Source of the DNA: Zancudomyces culisetae
Taxonomy: Eukaryota; Kickxellomycota; Harpellomycetes; Harpellales; Legeriomycetaceae
DNA length: 13,891 bases
Direction: 5' to 3'
Assembly: GCA_001969505.1 (NCBI GenBank)
Contig: LSSK01000281.1
Span: 3,631 to 17,521, forward strand
Shown here piece after piece: positions 7,801 to 13,891 of the stretch. Position 1 is the stretch's first letter; each line of letters starts with the position of its first letter. Made by a program: the position numbers and the translations under genes. The notes under the pieces are model-generated. The model saw only the letters and a program-made list of their open reading frames with translations. It ran no database searches and was not told the origin of the DNA.

Positions 7801-10379
7801 AGCAGTACAGTGCAAGTGTGAGTGGTGTTTGTTTGTTGTTAATGTCTGAATTATCGGGAAAAATGCGTGTAGGTGAAGAAGTGGATGATAATGATAATGA
7901 TAATGATGGATGTGGTAATGATGGTGGTAGTGGTAGTGGTAGTGGTAGTGGTAGTAAGCAAGTGATATACAATAATCCTGAAAAATATTGGAAAACAAGG
8001 ATGGGGTGTGATTTTGTAGGAAGAATAGTTTTAACAGATTTGCAATTTGCCAATGATAAGGTACTTAAGCAATCATGTTTTCTGATTGGTGTAGAAATAA
8101 CAAGCATCAAAGTGGAGCTTGGAATGCATACTCTAGAAAAAATGCTAAATAGCGGGCAGAATGGTTCGTTCGGTAAAAATGTATCGAAGGATAATAACAG
8201 TGATTCTGGTGCGAGTGGACGCCCCAAAACGAGAGAAGCACAAACCGATAAAGATAGCAAAGAAAGTGAGGATATAAAGGAAAGCATTAGCCAAGCGATT
8301 AGTATAGGTATGATAACCAACACAGACTTAGATGTCAAAAAAAGGGCTAAGAATAAAGAGGAGTTTGAAGACATTGAGATTGACGATGACCAGGTATACA
8401 TAACTGCCATGAAGGATGTTTTGACCAATAATGATGATAGTAACAATAGTTACCCAATGAAAAATTTTATTTTGGAGGACTTTGATTTTAGTTTTGATGA
8501 TGAAGAGGATGAGTATAGCGACCAAGATGAAGACAGTCTTAAAACTGATCATAGCAAACATGCCATGAGCAGAAGCAGCATTGAGGGTAATTACGATGAT
8601 GAGCTAGAACAGGATATAGAGAGGGATTACTCAATTTCAAGGTTTCCAACAAGTTTTAATGGTAGAAAGGGTAGGGTATCGCGAAGACACAATCACACGG
8701 CCAGTGAAATAACTATTAAAAAAAATGAAAATGCACACGAATTTGAGTTTATAGAGGATTATTTCGATACAAAGTCTGAGCATGTAAACATGGAGAACAC
8801 ACGAAAACAAAATATTATCAAAGTGGCAAAAGCGCTGGGGGATGATAAAATGGTGATAGACAAGCTGATAGAGTTGAAAATTAATATTGAAAACATTCAA
8901 GTTAGTATAATGGATGAGGTCACCAAAAGCAGAATAGATTTGCAGATCAAAAAATTAAGAACGGAGATCAACCAGTACTCAGACCAATCGGCGTTTAGTT
9001 TTGATGTCTCGGCACAAATCAACCAGTTTGAGATTATGGATTTGATGCCAACGTCCACCTGGAACAAGTTTATGACCAAACAGCATATATCAAGACACAA
9101 CAGAAAAAAAGCACATCCTCTGCTTTTGTTGCAAAACAAAAAAGTGACGATACTGGAGTATCCAGAGTGGTTTACTGATAGTAGGTATATTGATCCACTA
9201 GTAGCGGACATGGTGAAGTTTCGAGTTGAGGCCATCAATGGTAGAGATGGGCTGGAGTATCGGGTGGATTTATGCATTGTTCCGATTCGGTTGTTTGTAG
9301 ATCAAGATGCGCTTATGTTTTTGAATAGGTTTATAGCGGATAATGTACAGGCTCTTTCGTCAGCACAAAATGAAGACAGCGGAAATCAACTGAAAACAAA
9401 AAAAGATGACAGAAAACGGCATAAGCAGGAAATATATTTTCAGGCATTTAGTACATCTGTGATTGACATTATTGTCGATTACAAGCACAAATCGCTTAAA
9501 ACAAACACGGTGTTGGATGTATTCAACTTGGCATCGCTAGAGGAGGCATATATTCAGCTATTACCAGTGAATTTACGAGGAGTAGATGGCGTTGGGAAAC
9601 TGGTAGAGAAAATGACCGACACTTGGCTACCGCATATTCAATCGTCGTCACAAATATCCAACATTGTAGGCAGTCTGGTGCTATTGAAGCCAATTTCTAA
9701 TGTGGGAGGTGCAACAGTGGACCTTGTGTTGCTACCAATTAAGGCATATAAAACTAATGGAAAATGGTACCGAGCTGTTCAAAGTGCCACAAAACAGTTT
9801 GTGAAAGTAGGAATAAAGGAAACGGTTGGCATGGGAACCAAGTTGTCCTTTGTAAGCGTTGGGTTATTGGAACAGGCGTGCGAGCTTTTCAACGTTCCAT
9901 CTCCGCCTTCGCAAAACCAACAGCGGTTGTCATCGTTATCACCACCAACATCGCAGCACTCAACTAGTACCAATACGAATACACCATCTTACTTGACCTC
10001 TGGTGCTGGTAAGAGCAAGAGTAGGAGCAAACACTACTCTAATCAACCCAAAACTGCAGGAGAAGGGATAAAACTGGGATACAAAGAACTGGCCAAAAAT
10101 CTCAGTGAATTAAACTCCACTTTGAAGGTAACCATGGGTGGAGCTGGTGCAAATAAGAGCAGAGGTGGTAATAGGAGTAACACTGGGGTTGGAGGTAGTG
10201 GAAATGATCATAGGTACAGCAATAGTAGCGCCAGCGGAGGAGTGGTCAAGTCAGTACCAGCAGCAGTTCTAAAACCAATGATAGGTGCTTCTGAGGCTGT
10301 TGGAAAGGCATTGTTAGGGCTAAGGAACAGCCTTGACGAGAGTGTCAAGAAGAGCGAGCTAGATGACAAGTTTAAATAA
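4815..10379 (+). CDS. ATG2: Autophagy-related protein 2 (lipid-transfer protein)
   Basis: Intron-free, 1854 aa. ATG2 is a rod-like protein that moves lipids from the ER to the growing phagophore, working with Atg9 and Atg18. The chorein-type N-terminus spans about residues 18-110 (QKRLMKYILQRF, then PFVVESGSLGKVKVEIAWSK). The family signature PTSTWNKF starts at residue 1412, and the conserved PIRLFVDQDALMFLNRF surrounds residue 1496. The C-terminal ATG2 domain follows (LLPVNLRGVDGVGKL, then VDLVLLPIKAYKTNGKWYRA), and the protein ends LDDKFK. I chose ATG 4815: the frame stays open four codons further up only to a GTG, and MWPSGWNLNLFP fits a short N-terminal extension. At 1854 aa it exceeds the S. 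cerevisiae protein (about 1590 aa). The excess is low-complexity: a Lys/Glu linker near 373-395, polyQ 793-806, Asp/Asn and Gly-Ser runs near 1024-1047, an acidic stretch near 1220-1270 and a Ser/Asn/Gly-rich tail. A real ATG2 is nearly certain. Confidence 0.97.
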   Translation: MWPSGWNLNLFPDRGSLQKRLMKYILQRFIGSFIKDELDWNRDLEVQLSEGVCELRNLKINEEILEKVTENTPFVVESGSLGKVKVEIAWSKLLTGGCMLEIDGIDIELKLEQSKMGCSEDEEDMVESWYSEAGSIVLKNSSANIADAFLRQETRSGQKNSDKIAERRYVDGNGVEFVSDLVDRIIFGTQVKISNVRISINYGDKEKSKAVVVEIKSIELKEGKTGTESGETSGGEEEVRGGSCRYVKIEEINKNLIMKGLRLQLKNGRKVNTLVTVIEKQPVVRIKLRRQLPYAHIERLSGTGRDESGEVVVAMPGEFREFPIKTKKPATEGQRGDDGGGLKILGWAIEIELGVIGVVITPDDLVDILELIGKNKEKKETKKNKKDEFDEEHGMQQLYESGNQIDGAVSLNIHKILVCIIAPGAKKKQWMNELNRVNAWDTSRNYREIKDRLEMHKYIRMEASEISGNLFGEVSVQKLQIVEHDIAQKDEEEVELVKWDWGLSSLQKDTESDKPHILGKISSGKINMSPVQVKMNMKLAERLKSYGRLFEGLRGDEGSEVQENNAQEAIEEGGFSMVVETPLLRAWVTLPTVEEMEHQVFEEWFKMGTSIGGGSSKYQHVIVDLENVEIGRKLGKSSGIRVLGGMIKVKLRVESIRKADHQGIPDSNWRIKEVDVAEIRNREQRMYLDIITSKGHALTHKIKMLQRKPSNINEEDKDDGILRRETIGRKTFEAEIETTREFQRSCQKAAQLKLECFLPLLAVELNEEKNKVVKDVMDVVNLYMNKLNMEQAQQQQQQQQQQQQQQKGESGNKQTLCYMEVAIPEIQVKANADVNIKLVDTLGFGVLGVEEKTYFHLDSKTISVGFGEDGHIKLIESTFEEGSKSERPQLSMDYLVTPQLSMENELMVKVDWTSIKIDEDSRQMIELMKDNHIEASKNGSGDDPKGEGANRSNYTNGGNSNNVSPLVAEVNVRNLSVIVDNKVVGVDGITLNVSNKQYSASVSGVCLLLMSELSGKMRVGEEVDDNDNDNDGCGNDGGSGSGSGSGSKQVIYNNPEKYWKTRMGCDFVGRIVLTDLQFANDKVLKQSCFLIGVEITSIKVELGMHTLEKMLNSGQNGSFGKNVSKDNNSDSGASGRPKTREAQTDKDSKESEDIKESISQAISIGMITNTDLDVKKRAKNKEEFEDIEIDDDQVYITAMKDVLTNNDDSNNSYPMKNFILEDFDFSFDDEEDEYSDQDEDSLKTDHSKHAMSRSSIEGNYDDELEQDIERDYSISRFPTSFNGRKGRVSRRHNHTASEITIKKNENAHEFEFIEDYFDTKSEHVNMENTRKQNIIKVAKALGDDKMVIDKLIELKINIENIQVSIMDEVTKSRIDLQIKKLRTEINQYSDQSAFSFDVSAQINQFEIMDLMPTSTWNKFMTKQHISRHNRKKAHPLLLLQNKKVTILEYPEWFTDSRYIDPLVADMVKFRVEAINGRDGLEYRVDLCIVPIRLFVDQDALMFLNRFIADNVQALSSAQNEDSGNQLKTKKDDRKRHKQEIYFQAFSTSVIDIIVDYKHKSLKTNTVLDVFNLASLEEAYIQLLPVNLRGVDGVGKLVEKMTDTWLPHIQSSSQISNIVGSLVLLKPISNVGGATVDLVLLPIKAYKTNGKWYRAVQSATKQFVKVGIKETVGMGTKLSFVSVGLLEQACELFNVPSPPSQNQQRLSSLSPPTSQHSTSTNTNTPSYLTSGAGKSKSRSKHYSNQPKTAGEGIKLGYKELAKNLSELNSTLKVTMGGAGANKSRGGNRSNTGVGGSGNDHRYSNSSASGGVVKSVPAAVLKPMIGASEAVGKALLGLRNSLDESVKKSELDDKFK
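7191..7232 (+). repeat. CAA/CAG repeat encoding 14 glutamines in ATG2
   Basis: Fourteen uninterrupted Gln codons (CAG, seven CAA, then alternating CAG and CAA) encode residues 793-806, just before KGESG. The mixed codons suggest partial stabilisation of an expanding repeat. It sits between better-conserved blocks, probably in a surface loop of the rod. Confidence 0.95.
7926..7955 (+). repeat. GGTAGT x5 microsatellite (Gly-Ser) in ATG2
   Basis: Five perfect copies of the hexamer GGTAGT encode (Gly-Ser)5. They follow a GATAAT-type run (7884-7910) that encodes alternating Asp and Asn. Together they make a flexible acidic and glycine linker of about 24 residues that is unlikely to be conserved in related species. 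Confidence 0.93.
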
Positions 10380-10423
10380 AATAGCCAATGGCTTTCTCAC
10401 TCTTTTTTTTTCCCCGTCAAATG

Positions 10424-10442
10424 TATATATTTTACATGTAAA
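10424..10442 (+). terminator. Probable ATG2 3'-end (polyadenylation) signals
   Basis: TATATAT, matching the yeast UAUAUA efficiency element, lies 45 bp after the ATG2 stop and is followed directly by the perfect palindrome TTTACATGTAAA (10431-10442). A T-run and C-run lie just upstream (10403-10415). The element is known from S. cerevisiae; its use here is inferred. Confidence 0.4.
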
Positions 10443-10590
10443 TTGGTATTACTATTAAAAGTCTTGTGCCTTTATTTAGCGATTAGGTTTGTGAAGAGGG
10501 AGATCTGCTATCATTGGGACTAGTATTTTCTAGATTGTTATTACTATTTGCAGATATTTGCACAAATACGCTTTATTTTTAGATTGATAC

Positions 10591-10614
10591 AGGACCAGGG
10601 CTAGGACCAGGACC
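10591..10614 (+). repeat. AGGACC hexamer repeat, 4 units
   Basis: Four 6-bp units in a row: AGGACC, AGGGCT, AGGACC, AGGACC. It is a short GC-rich island in AT-rich intergenic DNA, about 160 bp before the C-rich minisatellite, and its function is unknown. Confidence 0.75.
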
Positions 10615-10770
10615 AAAATCAGAATGAAAATTAGTAGCTTAAAGTTTAAAAGCGAGGGAATCTGAGCAGAGTTTCCCGTAACGAAGGAAGGGAGGGAGTG
10701 TGAAGTTTGCGATGAACGCGAGTGGGCTTACTTGTGAGTGTACCCCATACATCTATTTTTTTTAGCTGAC

Positions 10771-10836
10771 CCTGTCCCCATCCCTGTCCCCATCCCTGTC
10801 CCCATCCCTGTCCCCATCCCTGTCCCCGTCCCTGTC
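10771..10836 (+). repeat. C-rich 12-bp minisatellite, 5.5 copies; minus strand G4-prone
   Basis: The unit CCTGTCCCCATC is repeated four times exactly, then once as CCTGTCCCCGTC, then as half a unit. On the minus strand this gives ten runs of three or four G separated by alternating 2- and 3-nt loops, which meets the usual G-quadruplex motif several times over. It lies 420 bp upstream of the TIM50 start codon; the G-rich strand is the template strand for TIM50. The plus strand would encode Val-Pro-Ile-Pro repeats, but without an ATG or any other sign of coding. Confidence 0.93.
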
Positions 10837-11256
10837 ATTCGTTTTGTTTTTTCAATTTACAAAATTAAAAAAAAATTTTTTTACCCTCTCAAAAGGATGT
10901 GGTGCACCATGATTAATATTCCGCAAAAATTAACGATTTGTAAAAAAAATGAAAACAGATATTAAAGTTTTCCAACAGAAACCAAGCAGCAAAAAAAAAA
11001 GGTGATTCTATCTTTAGGTGTGTCTCAAATCAAACTACAAAGTTGATTATTTTTTTCTTGACAAATATCCAAAATTTAATGATATTCCAGAAAGAGTTAG
11101 ACAAGCGAAATCAGTGCTTAATACACATTTGATTTTGAATACCATTCTTTCCAAATTCAAAAGAAAGTTCTACATATATTAGTGTTAATTCAATCATTTA
11201 ATAGAAATTACAGTTCCAAAAACAAATCAAAAGCCAAGATAAAAAAATAAGAGAAA

Positions 11257-12912
11257 ATGCTGCGAAGGATACAAATCACGCCAAGAAAGATACAGGCTAT
11301 CCAAAGGCTCATCGTGACATCAAAGCACCACTACAGCGACAAAAAATCCGATTCAGATAACGGTGCAGCGGACGAATCTCTAAACAAAAACAAGTCAGGG
11401 GCGGCACCTGTTGGTGGAATTGGTGGTAATTTCGGCGGATTAGCAAGCAAAATCCTCGCTCAACAAACTGGGCAGCCAGAGCCAGAACAGAAACCAGAAC
11501 CAGAGTCGCAGCAGAATAAACAAGAAGATGAGGCAAAATCAGAAGAGCCCAAGGCGACCACAGCAGAGGAAAGGCGTAGAGCACGAAGACTTAAAGCGAG
11601 CAATTCCGAAAAGTACACAAAGAAGGGCTCAGCATTGTCTTCGGGTCTTGATTTTTTGGGATTCAAGGGGAAGGGAATCATTGATCAGCATAGTAAAAAA
11701 ATAATGTACTGGGGATTAATTATTGGACTGCTCCTTGGAGCATTTGGATATTATGGAAGCCCGTATACTGATCAAGAAATCGATGAGATGGGATTAAAGG
11801 ATGACGAGGAAGATAAAGATAGCAACCAGGTGGTGGTAATGTCAAAGCGGATATACAATAGAATGAAAGAGTCAACCAAAGTGCTGACAGAACCACCAAG
11901 CACAAAGTTACTTCCAGATCTTGTGGATATGACGAATGGACAATCAGGAGGGGCAGAGGCAGGCCAAGATCAGCAGCAAGGGCCACCACAGTATACTTTG
12001 GTGGTAAGTTTGGATGATTTGTTGGTTCATACTGCATGGGACAAAGAGTATGGATGGAGAATAGCTAAGCGTCCATTTTTGGAGCAGTTTTTGGCGTACA
12101 TGGCATCAATGTACGAGGTGGTAATCTTTTCAGACCAACCACAATTCAGTGGAGAGGCAGTGATAGCAAAGATAGACCCATACGGATACAGCCCATACCG
12201 ACTGTATAAAGAACACATGAGACATATCAAGGGAGCCAATTATAAGGATTTGTCATTGCTGAACCGTGATATGAGCAAAGTGATATTTTTGGATATTATG
12301 GGTAATGAAAAGGATGATAGTCAGTTGTCGTTGCAACCAGATAACACATTGGCAATCCGACCATTTAACAACCCAGATCCAAAGGATAATGAGTTGGCCA
12401 GAATCATTCCGTTATTCGAATATATATACATGACCGAGCCATCAGATGTCCGTAAGGCACTTAAGCAATTTGTGATTTCCGCAGACAAGAACATGGACTC
12501 AGCACAGAAATATACCGAATGGGAAGAGGCCTTTGTTAAGCAGTTGGCCAGCAACTGGTATGAAAAGAATAACATCAATCCAAATGCTGTAAATGAGGTG
12601 CAATCCCAGGAATTGCAACAGCCACAGCAACGACAACAGTCCTGGATAAGCTATTTGTTGTTTGGCGAGAGCAATGCTGGAGCCAAAGCGGATACCAAAT
12701 CAGCTGCATCAAACACTCCACCAACACCCAACTTTATTGTTATGCGTAACCGAATGCGGAAAAACTTCCAACAACAATACAAAAAGATGATTGCGTTGAT
12801 AAAGGCCGAAATGGAGAAACAAGAACAAGAAAACTTGAAGACCATGAAGGAATCTACAATGCTGTCGATGGCACAGGACCTGATGAATGGGCCTGGACCA
12901 CAGCAAAATTAA
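11257..12912 (+). CDS. TIM50: Mitochondrial inner membrane translocase subunit Tim50
   Basis: 551 aa, intron-free. Tim50 is the presequence receptor of the TIM23 complex: its intermembrane-space domain takes preproteins from the outer-membrane TOM complex and helps keep Tim23 closed at rest. The N-terminus is basic and amphipathic (MLRRIQITPRKIQAIQRL), as a matrix-targeting presequence. A long Gln/Glu/Lys-rich linker follows, then one membrane segment at about 149-166 (IMYWGLIIGLLLGAFGYY), then the FCP1-like domain at about 246-390. The phosphatase motif DxDxT is degenerate (VVSLDDLLVH, 249-258): the first, nucleophilic aspartate is Ser251, as expected for a binding rather than catalytic domain. 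Conserved Tim50 blocks are WRIAKRPFLEQFL, VIFSDQ, YRLYKEH and KDLSLLNRDMSKVIFLD. The C-terminal tail (about 440-551) is Gln-rich, contains SWISYLLFG, and ends in a basic/acidic helix. The first ATG of the frame (AGAAAATG context) is the natural start. Confidence 0.97.
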   Translation: MLRRIQITPRKIQAIQRLIVTSKHHYSDKKSDSDNGAADESLNKNKSGAAPVGGIGGNFGGLASKILAQQTGQPEPEQKPEPESQQNKQEDEAKSEEPKATTAEERRRARRLKASNSEKYTKKGSALSSGLDFLGFKGKGIIDQHSKKIMYWGLIIGLLLGAFGYYGSPYTDQEIDEMGLKDDEEDKDSNQVVVMSKRIYNRMKESTKVLTEPPSTKLLPDLVDMTNGQSGGAEAGQDQQQGPPQYTLVVSLDDLLVHTAWDKEYGWRIAKRPFLEQFLAYMASMYEVVIFSDQPQFSGEAVIAKIDPYGYSPYRLYKEHMRHIKGANYKDLSLLNRDMSKVIFLDIMGNEKDDSQLSLQPDNTLAIRPFNNPDPKDNELARIIPLFEYIYMTEPSDVRKALKQFVISADKNMDSAQKYTEWEEAFVKQLASNWYEKNNINPNAVNEVQSQELQQPQQRQQSWISYLLFGESNAGAKADTKSAASNTPPTPNFIVMRNRMRKNFQQQYKKMIALIKAEMEKQEQENLKTMKESTMLSMAQDLMNGPGPQQN

Positions 12913-13177
12913 TCAAACTACTCTATCTCTCTTTTCATACACAAAAGATAAATAATTAAGCTTAATATCACTATTTCATCCATTTCTTTAATTTGTCTAT
13001 ACCTTCTAAATACTAGTAAAAAAATAAAAAACAAAAGTTGTCTATACATCTACTATGAATAAAGAGATCCTTTTTTTGTTTTGTTTTGTCTTGTTTTTCT
13101 GTTGCTTCGCCTTGGTTAGCTTTACTCCAAAGGAGCGAGGAGGGGAAGGGGTGAGCAATGGAACCTCATTCCGAGTT
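12913..13177. other. Convergent TIM50/SDH6 3' region
   Basis: 265 bp shared by the 3' ends of two converging genes. It holds a perfect palindrome ATTAAGCTTAAT (12955-12966), an AATAAA word on the plus strand (13055-13063 area) and T-rich tracts (13069-13100) that read as A-rich on the SDH6 strand. A 65-codon plus frame starting at 13055 runs antisense through the end of SDH6 and is not supported as a gene. Confidence 0.5.
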
Positions 13178-13435
13178 TTATTTCATTGTGGTAATGTTGG
13201 TAATACTTCCGCTCTGGATGTACTTTTCGTATTTACGCTTTCCCATGCGTAGCAAATAGCCAATTGCGTCTATCTCACCACGCTTGATTCCAAGGTTCTT
13301 TCGAAATTCCATTCTAACTCGGTCAGTCAATTTAGTTCGCAATTCGACAGATTCAACTCGTTGTGCTGATCGTATACAGTTTCTGTACAATGCTAGGACT
13401 TCTTTTTGCAATCCCGAATAATGTCTCTGGGCCAT
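13178..13435 (-). CDS. SDH6: Succinate dehydrogenase assembly factor 1 (LYR protein)
   Basis: 85 aa, intron-free, minus strand. This mitochondrial matrix LYR-motif protein of the SDHAF1/Sdh6 family helps the Fe-S transfer machinery deliver clusters to the SDH2 subunit of complex II and protects the maturing subunit. The motif is L16-Y17-R18 within SGLQKEVLALYRNCIRSA, and the family's downstream phenylalanine is F44 (RMEFRKN). The second half has the basic family pattern: IDAIGYLLRMGKRKYEKY, then a short polar tail. Length and layout match yeast Sdh6 (about 80 aa), without the C-terminal extension of the animal protein. The start is the only upstream ATG. The gene faces TIM50 tail to tail with 265 bp between stop codons. 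Another LYR family member is the main alternative; the N-terminal SGLQKEVL-LYR block favours Sdh6. Confidence 0.92.
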   Translation of the reverse strand: MAQRHYSGLQKEVLALYRNCIRSAQRVESVELRTKLTDRVRMEFRKNLGIKRGEIDAIGYLLRMGKRKYEKYIQSGSITNITTMK

Positions 13436-13891
13436 TTTTGCAAAAGTTAGATTTGGAAAACTGGTTGATAAGTAATGAATATATGAGTGTTCAAATATAA
13501 AGAGAGTAGTACAAAATGGAAAATTTCACAACAGCTCGCAAACTGTTCAAATTGATAATTTAGATGTAAACAAAGTATATGCGCATAAAAGGTAGATTAT
13601 GTATTTATTATTTATTCGTTGATTTTTATTTTTGATTTTTGATATTTGATTATTTTGGTGATTAAAATGTTAATAAACAGGTGTAAAAATCAGCAGCATT
13701 TGAAAACCGCAGAAAAAACCAAGAAAAAAAATAGAGATAGTGTAATGATAATATCTGCTGATTGTGTACCAAACAAACAATCTCGATTCAACTTGAATGG
13801 TATGAGTATGGTATGTAATCCACTCTGACATGCAACTCATATACGATGACAACAAAAAAAATTTATGCAAGTAAGAGTCAATACAACGGGA
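13436..13891. other. SDH6 upstream region to right edge
   Basis: 456 bp, AT-rich. It should contain the SDH6 promoter (minus strand). CATATATTC and TTTATATTTG on the minus strand, about 40-65 bp upstream of its ATG, are TATA-like. Two opposed frames of about 60 codons (13646-13828 plus, 13670-13870 minus) overlap each other, look like no family, and are treated as chance. No RNA gene was found. Confidence 0.5.

Larger units (their letters stand above)
10380..11256. other. ATG2-TIM50 intergenic region
   Basis: An 877-bp tandem-oriented spacer. It starts with ATG2 3'-end signals: a T-run, TATATAT at 10424-10430 and a 12-bp palindrome at 10431-10442. It then holds AGGACC-type hexamers (10591-10614) and a C-rich 12-bp minisatellite (10771-10836). 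The last ~400 bp, AT-rich, should contain the TIM50 promoter; a TATA-like CATATATTAG lies near 11172-11181. A 75-codon frame across the minisatellite (10738-10965) starts at GTG and only reflects the repeat. I see no gene or tRNA. Confidence 0.6.

Noticed and set aside
10600-10740. Minus-strand intron with donor GTAAGC and branch TACTAAT, giving a ~25-aa spliced peptide
   Set aside because: The product is tiny, lies partly in repeat sequence and resembles nothing; the signals are likely coincidental.
10738-10965. 75-codon plus frame with Val-Pro-Ile-Pro repeats
   Set aside because: It starts at GTG rather than ATG, and the peptide is a direct consequence of the 12-bp minisatellite.
13055-13252. 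65-codon plus frame antisense to the end of SDH6
   Set aside because: It overlaps the conserved SDH6 3' end and has a phenylalanine-rich start from a T-tract; an antisense artefact.

Overview
The window looks like nuclear DNA of an ascomycetous budding yeast. Three genes are recognisable: autophagy factor ATG2, mitochondrial import subunit TIM50 and succinate dehydrogenase assembly factor SDH6. All three are intron-free, including a 5.6-kb frame. The non-coding DNA is AT-rich and carries yeast-style 3'-end signals. A fourth gene, which I reconstruct from three short exons, has ~100-nt introns that start GTAAGT or GTAACT and end CTTTAG. CTG codons fall on leucines that are conserved in TIM50 (residues 316 and 335) and probably in the ATG2 N-terminus (residue 21). 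This argues for the standard code and against the CUG-Ser and CUG-Ala clades. I cannot name the genus.

Layout, left to right. Positions 1-713 hold no clear gene, only an intron-end-like signal at the left edge (19-44). Positions 714-1435 (minus) hold the three-exon gene, whose exons join into 173 codons. I do not recognise the product. Positions 1436-4814 are a divergent, essentially gene-free stretch of 3.4 kb. It contains a 164-bp inverted-repeat-bounded segment, a decayed direct repeat, splice-signal look-alikes, short coding-like frames and a GC-rich hairpin. ATG2 (plus) fills 4815-10379. The next 877 bp carry a C-rich 12-bp minisatellite whose opposite strand has ten G-runs. TIM50 (plus, 11257-12912) then faces SDH6 (minus, 13178-13435) tail to tail across 265 bp. 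The last 456 bp are the SDH6 upstream region.

Functional links: ATG2 is a bridge-like lipid-transfer protein that works with Atg9 and Atg18 at the growing autophagosome membrane. TIM50 is the presequence receptor of the TIM23 translocase. SDH6 is a matrix LYR protein that helps load Fe-S clusters into the SDH2 subunit of complex II. TIM50 and SDH6 are both mitochondrial, but the convergent arrangement gives no evidence of co-regulation. The observations most worth testing are the three-exon gene, in which keeping either intron introduces an immediate stop, and the 3.4-kb gene-free interval with its repeats.
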